Source of the DNA: Rhodovulum sp.
GTDB taxonomy: Bacteria > Pseudomonadota > Alphaproteobacteria > Rhodobacterales > Rhodobacteraceae
Direction: 5' to 3'
Assembly (NCBI GenBank): GCA_002706605.1
Contig: PALT01000025.1
Location: 124,001-188,000 of the forward strand
DNA length: 64,000 bases
Below the pieces are notes generated by a model. It worked only from the letters and a program-made list of their open reading frames with translations, ran no database searches and had not been told where the DNA came from. Both the position numbers and the translations under genes were made by a program. Positions 16,963-25,539 of the stretch are shown here, piece by piece. Numbering within the stretch: the stretch's first letter is position 1; every line of letters starts with the position of its first letter.

Positions 16963-17736
16963 ATGACAACCATTCCCCATCACGACACATCGGCCCTGAT
17001 CATTGGCGGCACCGAAGGTTTGGGCGCAGCGATTGCCGAGCACCTGATCGCGGGCGGCTGTACCCGCATGGTCATTGCCGGTCGCGATAGCGTCAAGGGC
17101 GAGGCCGCCGCCGCCAAACTGGGCGCGACCTTTATGCCGGTCGATCTGGCCGACACCGAGGCGGTGGTCGCGCTGGTCGATGCGGCAGACGCGCATTTGG
17201 GCGGGTTGAACGCCTTGGCCGTGGCGGGCGCCACGACCGAGCGGGGTTCGATCCTGAACACCACGCCCGAGAGCTTTGATCGGGTGTTCACGATCAACAC
17301 GCGCTCCCCCTATTTCGCGCTGCAACGGTTTGCGCAGAACGCCGTGGCGGCGGGACGGCCCGCGTCGGTGGTCAATATCCTGACCGTGTCGGCCTATGTC
17401 GGGCAGAGCTTTCTGTCCCCCTATGCCGCGTCCAAGGCCGCGCTGACCAACATCACGCGCAACGCCGCGCAGGCCCTGCGCAGTGACCATATCCGCGTGA
17501 ACGGGATCAACTGCGGCTGGATGGACACGCCAGGTGAGGACCGCGTGCAACGCGCCTATCACGGGGCGGGCGACGATTGGCTGGCCCTTGCCGAGGCGGA
17601 TCAGCCCATGGGCACCCTTGTAAAACCGGACAGCGTGGCGCGCCAAGCGTCGCTGATGCTGTCGCCTGTGTCGGGCGTGATGACGGGGGCGATCGTCGAT
17701 TTCGATCAGCACGTCATCGGCGCCCTTCCCGAATGA
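16963..17736 (+). CDS. Short-chain dehydrogenase/reductase
   Basis: A 257-residue classical SDR oxidoreductase using NAD(P). The cofactor motif GGTEGLG is at 15-21 (a variant of TGxxxGxG), and the catalytic S143, Y154 and K158 are visible (TVSAYVGQ, YAASK). Family members oxidise or reduce an alcohol/ketone. Its place 3 bp after the IolI-like gene and 11 bp before the Gfo/Idh/MocA gene suggests a cyclitol or sugar substrate. The specific substrate is not evident. Confidence 0.88.
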   Translation: MTTIPHHDTSALIIGGTEGLGAAIAEHLIAGGCTRMVIAGRDSVKGEAAAAKLGATFMPVDLADTEAVVALVDAADAHLGGLNALAVAGATTERGSILNTTPESFDRVFTINTRSPYFALQRFAQNAVAAGRPASVVNILTVSAYVGQSFLSPYAASKAALTNITRNAAQALRSDHIRVNGINCGWMDTPGEDRVQRAYHGAGDDWLALAEADQPMGTLVKPDSVARQASLMLSPVSGVMTGAIVDFDQHVIGALPE

Positions 17737-17747
17737 TTGGAGAGACG

Positions 17748-18779
17748 ATGAAGCTAGGACTGGTTGGATATGGCCTTGGGGGGCGAGTGTTTCACGCGCC
17801 GTTCATCGAGGCCGCCGAGGGGGTCGAACTGGTGGGCGTCGTGGCGCGTTCGCCGGACAAGATCGCGGAACTTGCGCGCGATCTGCCCGGTGTCGCGGTG
17901 TACCCCAGCCTGAGCGACATGATCGCGGCGGGCGGCATTGACATGGTGACCATCACCACCCCGCCCGAGACGCATAAACCGCTGGTGCTTGAGGCGATTG
18001 CCGCCGGTCTGCATGTGGTCTGTGACAAACCGTTTGCGCCGAACCTGGCGGACTCGCTGGACATGGTTGCGGCGGCCAAGGCCAAGGGCGTCTTGCTCAA
18101 CGTGTTTCATAACCGTCGCTGGGACACCGATTTCCAAACGTTGAAAACCGTGATCGACGACGGCCACCTCGGCAAGGTCCAGCGCGCCTATAACCGCATG
18201 GACCTGAACGAACCCGACACCGTTGCCACGGGCCCCGGGGGCGGATTGCTGCGCGATTTGGGCAGTCACGTCCTTGATCAGATGCTGCTCTTGTTTGGCC
18301 CTGCCGTCGCGGTGGACGCGCAGATGGAATACATTGACCTGCCCGCCGGTCGCACGGATGCAAGCTTTGCCGTTCATATCCAACACGCATCGGGCACGCA
18401 TTCCTATTCCTCGGCGTCCAAGATCAATTTCTGCGAGGGCCGCGAATTCCGCATTTACGGCGAAACGGGAACATATGTGGCTAATGGCACCGACGTTCAG
18501 ACGCGCCGGATCTTTAACGGCGACCGCCCCAAGGATGATCCCGACGGATGGGCCGTGGAACCCGAATATGCATGGGGCAAGCTGCACACAAAGGACGGCG
18601 CGGTGACGATCCCCTCGGTGAAATCCAACATCTCGGACCTCTACACGGCCTTTGCCGCCGCCGCACGTTCGGGCGGCATCGGCCCCGTCCCGACCATCGG
18701 CGCCCTGCACACGATGCGGGTTCTGGACGCCGCACGCGAGGCCGCTGAAACCGGTCACACCGTTGATATCACAGACTAA
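17748..18779 (+). CDS. Gfo/Idh/MocA-family oxidoreductase
   Basis: A 343-residue NAD(P)-dependent sugar or cyclitol dehydrogenase. The N-terminal Rossmann motif is GYGLGGR (residues 7-13) and the family signature CDKPF with catalytic lysine K94 follows. The C-terminal half forms the substrate-binding beta-sheet domain with LGSHVLDQMLLLFG. A GGAGAGAC ribosome-binding site precedes the ATG at 17748, which I prefer over an in-frame start inside the SDR gene. Family members include inositol 2-dehydrogenase (IolG), a good fit with the IolE-like and IolI-like neighbours, but sequence alone does not prove inositol. Confidence 0.88.
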   Translation: MKLGLVGYGLGGRVFHAPFIEAAEGVELVGVVARSPDKIAELARDLPGVAVYPSLSDMIAAGGIDMVTITTPPETHKPLVLEAIAAGLHVVCDKPFAPNLADSLDMVAAAKAKGVLLNVFHNRRWDTDFQTLKTVIDDGHLGKVQRAYNRMDLNEPDTVATGPGGGLLRDLGSHVLDQMLLLFGPAVAVDAQMEYIDLPAGRTDASFAVHIQHASGTHSYSSASKINFCEGREFRIYGETGTYVANGTDVQTRRIFNGDRPKDDPDGWAVEPEYAWGKLHTKDGAVTIPSVKSNISDLYTAFAAAARSGGIGPVPTIGALHTMRVLDAAREAAETGHTVDITD

Positions 18780-18815
18780 CACGGGCCCCGCCCGCCTATC
18801 CAAGAGACCCAGACC

Positions 18816-19712
18816 ATGATCCAATTCGGCACCAACCCCATCGCATGGGCCAATGACGACGACCAAACCATCGGGGCCGATATCCCGACCGCGCGCATTC
18901 TTGATGAGGCCGGTCGCCAGATCGGGTTCGACGGGATTGAGAACGGCCACCGCTGGCCCGAAGACCCTGTTGAACTGCGCGAGATGCTGGGCAGTTATGG
19001 CCTTGCCTTTATCTCGGGGTGGTACTCGACCGAACTTTTGACCCGCTCGGTCGAGGACGAGATCAAGGCGTTCCAACCCCATCTGGCCAAGCTGCGCGAA
19101 AACGGCTGTAAGGTCTGTGTGACCTGCGAAACCTCGAACGCGATCCATTCGATGACGGACGTGCCGGTCAACGACAAGCCGTCCCTGTCGCCCGAAGGCA
19201 TGGCCGAATTCGGCGCCAAGATCGAAGAATTCGCCGCCTATATGGCGTCCCAAGGCATCCATTTGGCCTATCACCACCACATGGGCACGATTGTCGAAAG
19301 CCCCGAGGAAATCGACGCCTTTATGACGGCGACGGGTCCGGCGACCAAGCTGCTGTTTGATGCGGGGCATTGTGTCTTTGGCGGTGGCGATCCGGCGGCG
19401 GTTCTGGCGCGTCATATCGACCGCGTTGTCCATTTCCACGCCAAAAACGTGCGCCCCGACGTGGCCAAGCGTGTGCGGGATGAGCGTCTGTCGTTCATCC
19501 AGGGCGTTCTGGCCGGTGCCTTTACCGTGCCCGGTGACCAAGAGGGGGCCGTGGATTTCGCGCCCCTGCTGAAACAACTGGCCGAGCACGGCTATGATGG
19601 TTGGATCGTTATTGAGGCCGAGCAAGATCCTGACGTGCGCAACCCGTTGCTCTATCAGACGCTTGGCCTTGCCACGTTGAAACGTCTGGCCCGCGAGGTC
19701 GGCCTGATCTAG
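18816..19712 (+). CDS. Inosose dehydratase, IolE-like
   Basis: A 298-residue TIM-barrel enzyme matching the IolE pattern. The start FGTNPIAWANDDDQTIGADI and the end EGAVDFAPLLKQLAEHGYDG, then WIVIEAEQDPDVRNPL, are characteristic. Metal-ligand candidates are in YHHHMGT, LFDAGH and VIEAEQD. IolE dehydrates 2-keto-myo-inositol in inositol catabolism. It is the last gene of the operon. No iolB, iolC, iolD or transporter gene is in this window, so either those genes are elsewhere or the pathway is a variant acting on another cyclitol. Confidence 0.85.
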   Translation: MIQFGTNPIAWANDDDQTIGADIPTARILDEAGRQIGFDGIENGHRWPEDPVELREMLGSYGLAFISGWYSTELLTRSVEDEIKAFQPHLAKLRENGCKVCVTCETSNAIHSMTDVPVNDKPSLSPEGMAEFGAKIEEFAAYMASQGIHLAYHHHMGTIVESPEEIDAFMTATGPATKLLFDAGHCVFGGGDPAAVLARHIDRVVHFHAKNVRPDVAKRVRDERLSFIQGVLAGAFTVPGDQEGAVDFAPLLKQLAEHGYDGWIVIEAEQDPDVRNPLLYQTLGLATLKRLAREVGLI

Positions 19713-19748
19713 ACCACGCCGCCGGCGGTGCCAGCATTGCGCCGCCGG

Positions 19749-20759
19749 TCATCCGGTGATCATGCTGACCCCGATCACGGCCACCGCCAACAACCACACA
19801 GACAACCCGCCCATCACGGCAAATGTCGGCCCGCAGGTGCGCAACAGTTTTCGCGGCGCACTGCCAAGGCCAAGGGCCGCAACCGCCGTGATCAGCAACG
19901 CGCCGGACACCGTGCGCGTCGTGTCGGTCAGGACGCTCGGCAGGGCCACGAACTGGTTCACCAGCATCAGCACCACAAACGCCACCACAAACCACGGCAG
20001 ATGGATGCGCCGCCCCGTCCCCGCCGCGCCGCCCGTGGGCACCATCAACAAGACCAAGGGCAACATCGACACCCGCGCCATTTTCGACAGGGTCGCGGTT
20101 TCGCCCGCCTCTTCGGAGACGGAAAAGCCCGCCCCGATCACTTGGGCCACGTCATGGATGGACGCGCCAAGGATCAGCCCCTCCCGCGTATGATCAAACC
20201 CCATCGCCCCAAGGATCAGCGGATAGAAAATCATCGCAATCGTCGACAGGGCCGTGGCGGACATGATGACGACCAATGTGTGGTCCTCCTTGCCCTTAAA
20301 GCTGCGCGTGACCGAGGCAAGGGCCAGAGCCGCCGAGGCCCCGCAAATCGCGACGGCCCCTGCGGCGATCACCGCCCGCGACCCGCCCCAGCCCATGGCG
20401 CGCCCGATCAACACGCCGATCAGAATGGTCGATCCACTGCCCAGAACCAGCACGACCAACACCCCCGCACCCAGATCGGCCAGCACGTCAAACGACACCC
20501 GCAGCCCCATCAGGGCGACGCCCAGTTTCAGGCCCGTGGACGCCATCACGCGGACCCCTTGGGCGATGCGATCGTCCTCGGTTAGGAACGACATCGCCAT
20601 CCCTAGCAACAGCGCGAACAACATCACCGGTGCCTGATAGCGCGCCCCAATCGCATAGGCGGCCAGACTGACCACCACCGCGACCGCGATGCCCGGCGCA
20701 TAGGGATCAACCCGTTCGCGCAGACGGCGGGCCGTTGGGGGCACGTCGGCGGGTGTCAT
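19749..20759 (-). CDS. YeiH-family putative sulfite exporter
   Basis: A 336-residue inner-membrane protein of the Cons_hypoth698 (PF03601) family with about ten hydrophobic segments. Signature stretches AICGASAALALASV and GASIHDVAQVIGAGF are present. Family members next to taurine genes (TauZ) have been proposed to export sulfite made from sulfonates; this is knowledge of the family, not shown here. It overlaps the Crp/Fnr gene by 4 bp and is the last gene of the long minus-strand operon. This supports a sulfur-releasing pathway upstream. Confidence 0.85.
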   Translation of the reverse strand: MTPADVPPTARRLRERVDPYAPGIAVAVVVSLAAYAIGARYQAPVMLFALLLGMAMSFLTEDDRIAQGVRVMASTGLKLGVALMGLRVSFDVLADLGAGVLVVLVLGSGSTILIGVLIGRAMGWGGSRAVIAAGAVAICGASAALALASVTRSFKGKEDHTLVVIMSATALSTIAMIFYPLILGAMGFDHTREGLILGASIHDVAQVIGAGFSVSEEAGETATLSKMARVSMLPLVLLMVPTGGAAGTGRRIHLPWFVVAFVVLMLVNQFVALPSVLTDTTRTVSGALLITAVAALGLGSAPRKLLRTCGPTFAVMGGLSVWLLAVAVIGVSMITG

Positions 20760-21487
20760 TCCTCGAGGCTTTCCAGATTGCGGATGACGATTTCGGTGCG
20801 GGTGATTTCTAGAACCCCCGCCGACTTCAACTTATCCAGCGACTGTGTCACCCATTGCCGCGTGGCCCCGACCATGGCGGCGATCTGTTCATAGGTCAGG
20901 CTGCGGTCGATGACGATCGTGTCGCCCTCTTCGCGGCCATGGGCGTCGGCCAGAATGACCAGCAATTGGCGCAACCGTTCGGACACTGTCCGCGTGCCCA
21001 GCATCTGGATCAGCGCGCTATAGCTTTTGCCCTTGGCGACCAGCCCGTCGATCACGGCCAGGGCAACCTCGGGCACCTGTTGGACCAGCGCGCGCAGGCT
21101 ACTGCCAGACAGAAACAACATCTGGCAATCCTCCAGCGCATCGCCCGACCAGACATGCCGCCCCTTGCCAAAGACCTCGGGACCGCCGACGAAGTGACCT
21201 TGGCTCCAATAGGCGAGCGTGATTTCGCGTCCCGACGGGCCGGTGTAAAAGGTGCGCACGCGCCCCTCTTCGATGATCCAGACACCGGTATGCGCGGCCC
21301 CTTGGTGAAAGATGCTCTCGCCCTTGGAAAAGGTGCAGCGTTTGCCGTGTTTGCGCACGGTCTTGCGGTCCTCGTCCGACAGCGCGGCCAGAAACCCCGC
21401 GCCCTCGTTCAGTTCAAGGAAATATTCGGACAGGTAGATCGCGCCGGGGCCGTCGAAATGCAGGTCGCTGTCGGTCATGATGGTCAT
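20756..21487 (-). CDS. Crp/Fnr-family transcriptional regulator
   Basis: A 243-residue regulator with an N-terminal cyclic-nucleotide-binding-like beta-roll (KGESIFHQGAAHTGVWIIEE, then GRVRTFYTGPSGREI) and a C-terminal winged helix with LTYEQIAAMVGATRQWVTQS. Only one cysteine (in DCQMLF, plus KRCTF near the start) is obvious, so an Fnr-type Fe-S sensor with four N-terminal cysteines is unlikely; the signal is unknown. It overlaps both neighbours by 4 bp (ATGA), so it is co-expressed with the cytochrome and exporter genes. A candidate Crp/Fnr-type box at 27071-27084 lies ahead of the operon's first transporter gene. Confidence 0.88.
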   Translation of the reverse strand: MTIMTDSDLHFDGPGAIYLSEYFLELNEGAGFLAALSDEDRKTVRKHGKRCTFSKGESIFHQGAAHTGVWIIEEGRVRTFYTGPSGREITLAYWSQGHFVGGPEVFGKGRHVWSGDALEDCQMLFLSGSSLRALVQQVPEVALAVIDGLVAKGKSYSALIQMLGTRTVSERLRQLLVILADAHGREEGDTIVIDRSLTYEQIAAMVGATRQWVTQSLDKLKSAGVLEITRTEIVIRNLESLEE

Positions 21488-22071
21488 TGTCGGGGCACCG
21501 TGGAAAGATAGGCGGCAATCGCCGCGATTTCATCGTCTTGGTCGGGCATCAGGGCGGCGTGGGGCAGGATGCTGGCGGGGCTTTCGCGCTCCCCGGCGCG
21601 GAAATCGCGCATCTGTTTTTCAAGGTATCCGGCGTGCTGGGACGTCAGGTGGGGCACGCCCAGATAATCCGCCGTGTCGTCATGACAGGTGCCACAGCCA
21701 CGCGCGTCAAACGCGGCCTGACCGGCGGCGATGTCGCCCTCAGGGTCTGCGGGATCTGGCGGGTCTTGGGTGGAGAACCATTCGACCACGACGGGGATTT
21801 CCTCGGGCAAGAGTTCAGACACAATCGCCACCATCTGCCCCCCGTCATTATGGCGCGCACCGGCCAGAAAGGCGCGGATTTGCGCGTCTATATAGGTCGG
21901 GTCCTGACCCGCGAGGTTGGGGAATTTCGCATTGGCCGAGACGCCGAACAACCCGTGACACAGGGCGCAGCGTTCATAGGGCGGATAGGCGGTCGCGTCG
22001 AAATCGGCCCGCGCCGCGACGCCGGTTGCGGCCCATAGGGCCAAAGTGATCAGGCCGGCCCTAGGACCCAT
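21484..22071 (-). CDS. Diheme cytochrome c (c4-like)
   Basis: A 195-residue periplasmic electron carrier. The N-terminus MGPRAGLITLALWAATGVAA is a signal peptide. Two heme-attachment motifs are visible: CALCH (35-39) and CGTCH (126-130). Each is followed by a methionine-containing segment that could supply the sixth ligand. This two-domain layout is that of cytochrome c4. The gene overlaps the PCuAC gene by 11 bp and the regulator gene by 4 bp. Next to copper chaperones and a substrate importer, it probably takes electrons from a periplasmic or membrane redox step, but the donor is unknown. Confidence 0.88.
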   Translation of the reverse strand: MGPRAGLITLALWAATGVAARADFDATAYPPYERCALCHGLFGVSANAKFPNLAGQDPTYIDAQIRAFLAGARHNDGGQMVAIVSELLPEEIPVVVEWFSTQDPPDPADPEGDIAAGQAAFDARGCGTCHDDTADYLGVPHLTSQHAGYLEKQMRDFRAGERESPASILPHAALMPDQDDEIAAIAAYLSTVPRQ

Positions 22072-22492
22072 AGCCCAGCCGTTTCACCGGAGCAGTGACC
22101 TCGACCGTCTCGCCATTGGCGAATTGCAGGGTCAGGGCGACCTCTGCCCCCTCGGACAGGGGCGCGGCGGGATGCATCAGCATGATGTGCATGCCGCCCT
22201 GTTCAAAGGTCACAGTTTGCCCTGCGTCGATCTCTAGCCCGTGCAGCACCGACATGGTGGCCACGCCGTTCTTGTCCTCGGAGCTGTGCAGATGCGCCAT
22301 GGCATAGCCCGCGGCCTGAACACCAATCAAGGTGCGGCTGCCCTGCCCCGTGTTGTGCAGCGTCAGATAGGCCGCATGCGTCATCACACCCGGCGGGGCC
22401 AAGGGCACGACGGCCTCTGTCGCGGTGATGTCTTGGGCCCAAAGGGCGGCGGGAAAACAGGCGGCCACAAGGCCCATCAGAACAGGTTTCAT
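22061..22492 (-). CDS. Periplasmic copper chaperone, PCu(A)C family
   Basis: A 143-residue exported protein with a signal peptide (MKPVLMGLVAACFPAALWAQ). The copper-binding pattern H-x10-M-x21-H-x-M is matched exactly by H69, M80, H102 and M104. PCu(A)C proteins deliver Cu(I), classically to cytochrome oxidase together with SCO proteins. The start is the ATG at 22492, overlapping the SCO stop (TGATG); a GTG one codon earlier is possible. No copper oxidase gene lies in this window, so the target is unknown. Confidence 0.92.
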   Translation of the reverse strand: MKPVLMGLVAACFPAALWAQDITATEAVVPLAPPGVMTHAAYLTLHNTGQGSRTLIGVQAAGYAMAHLHSSEDKNGVATMSVLHGLEIDAGQTVTFEQGGMHIMLMHPAAPLSEGAEVALTLQFANGETVEVTAPVKRLGYGS

Positions 22493-23085
22493 CACGATGC
22501 CTCACGCCGGTATTGGATTTGCAGCTGGGTCAAGAATTCAGCGGTCAGACCGGGATCGAACGGCGGCTGTAGCTTGGCCCGCAGGGTGCCATCGGGCGCG
22601 ATCACGGAGACGGATGAGCTGTGCTGTACCTCATAGTATCCATCCTCATCAGGGGCCATCAGGCGATAGAAACTGTCTGTCGCCTCAATCAAGGCGTCGA
22701 TGTCGGTGCGGTCGCCGGTAAAGCTCTGGAAATCGGGGTGAAAGAACTTGGCATAGGTGCCGATCAATTCGGCGTCGCGGTCGGGGTCGACGGACAGGAA
22801 CACCACCTTGGGCACGTTATCGGGGCGCACCCGCAGACCCATTTCGGCGATCGTGGCCTCAAGGTTGCCCATGGTAAACGGGCACACATCGGGGCAGGAC
22901 AAAAAGCCGAACATCACGATGGTCCATTGATCCTGAAGCGTGCCCGCGTTGAACGTCTCGCCAATCCCGTTTTCAAACGCAAAAGCGGGCAGTTCGACCG
23001 GTTCATCCAGTTTCACCCCCTGAACCTGCGCGGTGACGGGGGCGGCGGCAATCATCCAGAGCAGAAAGGCGACAAGCTGTTTCAT
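22492..23085 (-). CDS. SCO1/SenC-family copper/redox protein
   Basis: A 197-residue exported thioredoxin-fold protein. A signal peptide (MKQLVAFLLWMIAAAPVTAQ) is followed by the copper-binding motif CPDVC (C64, C68) and the distal histidine H156 (YYEVQHSSS). SCO proteins insert or reduce copper centres, classically CuA of cytochrome oxidase. I chose the ATG at 23085, which overlaps the ATPase stop (ATGA) and begins the signal peptide, over a start 18 codons upstream. It is co-transcribed with PCu(A)C and with a NitT/TauT transporter, an unusual setting. Confidence 0.92.
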   Translation of the reverse strand: MKQLVAFLLWMIAAAPVTAQVQGVKLDEPVELPAFAFENGIGETFNAGTLQDQWTIVMFGFLSCPDVCPFTMGNLEATIAEMGLRVRPDNVPKVVFLSVDPDRDAELIGTYAKFFHPDFQSFTGDRTDIDALIEATDSFYRLMAPDEDGYYEVQHSSSVSVIAPDGTLRAKLQPPFDPGLTAEFLTQLQIQYRREAS

Positions 23086-23918
23086 GTGTTCTGGTTCTCG
23101 AATGCTTTGCGGCTTTCGGCCTTGATGATGTCGAGGCAAAATTGGCGCGCTTTGACGTATTCGGGAGTGGAGGCCATGTCGGTCGACCGCGGACGGGGCA
23201 GATCGATGCGCACGTCCTCAATGATGCGACCGGGGGCGGCGGACATGATCAGAACGCGGTCGGCAAGGAACACCGCCTCATCCACGTCATGGGTCACAAA
23301 GACAACTGTCGTGCCGAACTTGCGCCAGATCTCCAGCAGGCTTTCCTGCATCATCAGACGGGTTTGGGCGTCCAGCGCACCAAACGGTTCATCCATCAGC
23401 AAAACCGACGGGTAATTGGCCAGCGCGCGGGCAATCCCCACCCGTTGCTGCATCCCGCCCGACAGTTCCGCCGGATAGCGATCCCCGAATTTCTTGAGCC
23501 CCACCAGTTCCAGAAACGTGTTGGCGATAGAGCCGGATTCCGTGCGGCTGTGCCCCGCCATCTTGGGGCCAAAGGCGACGTTTTCATAAACCGTCTTCCA
23601 CGGCAGCAGCGAGTACTGCTGAAACACCATACCACGGTCTGGGCCAGGTTTCTGAACGGTGTCGCCGTCCACCGTCACCGCGCCCTCGGACGGTTTGACA
23701 TATCCCGCAATGGCGTTCAGTAGGGTCGATTTCCCGCATCCCGACGGGCCAAGGATGCAGACGAATTCGCCCGCCTCAATCGTGACCTCGGTCTTGTCCA
23801 CCGCCAGATGCGTGTCCGCGCCCTTGCCGAACCGGATGACCACATCGTTGACGTCAATCCGGCCCTTGCCTTTGCCGGTGTCCTTGGTCGGGGATTTGAA
23901 TTTTAGAACATCAAGCAT
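23082..23918 (-). CDS. ABC transporter ATP-binding protein, NitT/TauT family
   Basis: A 278-residue ATPase of the nitrate/sulfonate/taurine importer group. Walker A GPSGCGKST is at 58-66, the Q-loop is in MVFQQYSLLPWKTV, the signature is LSGGMQQRVGIARAL and Walker B is VLLMDEPFGALD; WKTVYENVAFG is characteristic of TauB/SsuB-type ATPases. An N-terminal tail of ~20 residues rich in lysine and glycine precedes the domain. An AAGGAG ribosome-binding site lies before the ATG. It overlaps the SCO gene and the membrane-protein gene by a few bases. Confidence 0.92.
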   Translation of the reverse strand: MLDVLKFKSPTKDTGKGKGRIDVNDVVIRFGKGADTHLAVDKTEVTIEAGEFVCILGPSGCGKSTLLNAIAGYVKPSEGAVTVDGDTVQKPGPDRGMVFQQYSLLPWKTVYENVAFGPKMAGHSRTESGSIANTFLELVGLKKFGDRYPAELSGGMQQRVGIARALANYPSVLLMDEPFGALDAQTRLMMQESLLEIWRKFGTTVVFVTHDVDEAVFLADRVLIMSAAPGRIIEDVRIDLPRPRSTDMASTPEYVKARQFCLDIIKAESRKAFENQNT

Positions 23919-24576
23919 TGCTGAGCGCTCCTTTGGGTTCGGCGGTCTGACGCGCGCGGCGCCATGCGAGGGTGAAAATCATCGCCACCAACAGGGCAAA
24001 ACCGAAAATGGAAAACACGGGGCCAACCCGCTCAAGCGCAAGCGAGGACGACACCCCAAGGCCCAACATCGCCAGACCGACAACCCATGTCGGCGTGGCG
24101 CAGCAGACGACCCAGCTCATCGTGGCGTTGGTCATGGCGATCAACAGCGCGCCCAATCCCGTGGCCGCGCGCATGGACCCCGATGCGGTGCGCGAACAGG
24201 TGTCCCCGCGCATCAACCCCAGACACAGGGCCATCATCGCCCCAAGGACAAACAGCACGAACAGCCGCGACGGGATGACATTCAGCGACCATTCCGAAAT
24301 GCCTGCGCCGTAGTCATAGTTCATATGCCCCACTTCCAGCAGCCACTCTTCCCAGATGATCGGGCCCATGTCAGACAAGGACGGGGTGGAGCGGATGATG
24401 TGGATCACATTCCCGAACCAGTCATAGCCGGTCACGTAATTCGGCAGGGCCTGAAACCGGACGATCAGCGCGACCAGCATGAACAGTTGAAACAGGGCCG
24501 CGACCAGAACACCGTTCAGGATCATCCGTGGCCAGTTCTGGCGGATCTCCGCCCCAATGACGCCCAGCCCCCCCAT
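23911..24576 (-). CDS. Membrane protein of unknown function in the ABC operon
   Basis: A 221-residue membrane protein with about five hydrophobic segments, starting MGGLGVIGAEIRQNWPRMIL. A non-membrane loop of some 60 residues after the first helix (YVTGYDWFGNVIHIIRSTPS...) is probably periplasmic. It lacks the EAA permease loop, so it is unlikely to be a second classical permease. The start is the ATG at 24576 with a GAGG ribosome-binding site, overlapping the permease stop (TGATG); a GTG seven codons earlier is the alternative. Two cysteines sit together in SWVVCCATPTWV. I do not recognise the family. Confidence 0.6.
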   Translation of the reverse strand: MGGLGVIGAEIRQNWPRMILNGVLVAALFQLFMLVALIVRFQALPNYVTGYDWFGNVIHIIRSTPSLSDMGPIIWEEWLLEVGHMNYDYGAGISEWSLNVIPSRLFVLFVLGAMMALCLGLMRGDTCSRTASGSMRAATGLGALLIAMTNATMSWVVCCATPTWVVGLAMLGLGVSSSLALERVGPVFSIFGFALLVAMIFTLAWRRARQTAEPKGALSNA

Positions 24577-25463
24577 CACCGTGTCCTCTTTTGCCACGCC
24601 AGCATCGGGCGGGTCATTAGACGCACGGCGGCGGTTGATCCGGTGCCAAGGAACCCGATCACCAACATGCCGACAACGATGTCCTGATAGTTGATCAGGC
24701 TATAAGCATCCCACGTGAAATAGCCGATCCCGTATTGGCCCGAGATGATTTCCCCCGCCAAGAGCGAGAACCAGCTGACCCCCATCCCGATGGCCAGACC
24801 TGCGGCGATGGACGGCAATGCGGCGGGAATAACGACCTGTGTGAACACGGCCGTACGCGACGCCCCAAGGGACTGTGCGGCGCGCACCAGAACCTCGGGC
24901 GTTTGTTGCACCCCGTGCAGCGTGTTCAAAACGATGGGAAACAGCGCGCCCAGAAAGGTGATGTAGATGATCGAGCTTTCCTCGGTCGGCCACATCAGAA
25001 TGGCCAACGGGATCCACGCAACCGCCGGAATGGGGCGCACGACCTCGATATAGGGCATGATAAACGCCCGCGCGATTTTGGACCGCCCCATCATCAAACC
25101 GATCCCGATGCCCAGCGCCGTCGCGATGGAAAAACTGATCAGGATACGGCGCATCGAAACGCCGATGTGGGTCCAGAAAATGCTGGTCTGGATATGACCG
25201 ATAAAGGCCATGAACACCTTGGCAGGCGACGGGACGTTTTCGAAATTGATAAAGAAATTCAGATTGATCGCGGTCACGATATGCCACAGCAAAACCCCGA
25301 TCCCCAGCGACGCCGCAACGATCCCCAGATGTCCCCAATCCAAGGCCCGTAGGTGCGACGCCAGCGTCGGGCGCGGCGGCGGTGTCATCGGGGGGCGCGG
25401 GGCCTCAGGCGCGGCTTTGGCGGCCTTGGGCGCAGGCGCGGCGGGTTTCACGGCGGTAGACAT
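24576..25463 (-). CDS. ABC transporter permease, NitT/TauT family
   Basis: A 295-residue inner-membrane permease of the TauC/SsuC type with about six hydrophobic segments. The EAA-like loop LVRAAQSLGASRTAVFTQVV and PYIEVVRPIPAVAWIPLAIL are typical of nitrate/sulfonate permeases. The first ~35 residues are an unusual cytoplasmic tail rich in alanine and proline (PAAPAPKAAKAAPEAPRPP). I chose the ATG at 25463, which has a GAGG ribosome-binding site; the frame extends four codons further. The gene follows the binding-protein gene by 76 bp. Confidence 0.9.
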   Translation of the reverse strand: MSTAVKPAAPAPKAAKAAPEAPRPPMTPPPRPTLASHLRALDWGHLGIVAASLGIGVLLWHIVTAINLNFFINFENVPSPAKVFMAFIGHIQTSIFWTHIGVSMRRILISFSIATALGIGIGLMMGRSKIARAFIMPYIEVVRPIPAVAWIPLAILMWPTEESSIIYITFLGALFPIVLNTLHGVQQTPEVLVRAAQSLGASRTAVFTQVVIPAALPSIAAGLAIGMGVSWFSLLAGEIISGQYGIGYFTWDAYSLINYQDIVVGMLVIGFLGTGSTAAVRLMTRPMLAWQKRTR

Positions 25464-25539
25464 GGCGTGCCTCATCTTGGCTGGCGTGAACCGGGGCGCG
25501 GGTTGCGCGCGCCCCGGAGATTGGCATCAGAGAGGGTGA

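Noticed and set aside
17754-19625. 623-codon minus-strand open frame opposite the Gfo/Idh/MocA and IolE-like genes
   Set aside because: It is antisense to two well-supported enzymes and shows no domain. Long antisense frames are common at this GC content.
20756-21487. Reading the Crp/Fnr regulator as an oxygen-sensing Fnr with an Fe-S cluster
   Set aside because: The N-terminal cluster of cysteines needed for a [4Fe-4S] sensor is not present, so only the wider family is assigned.
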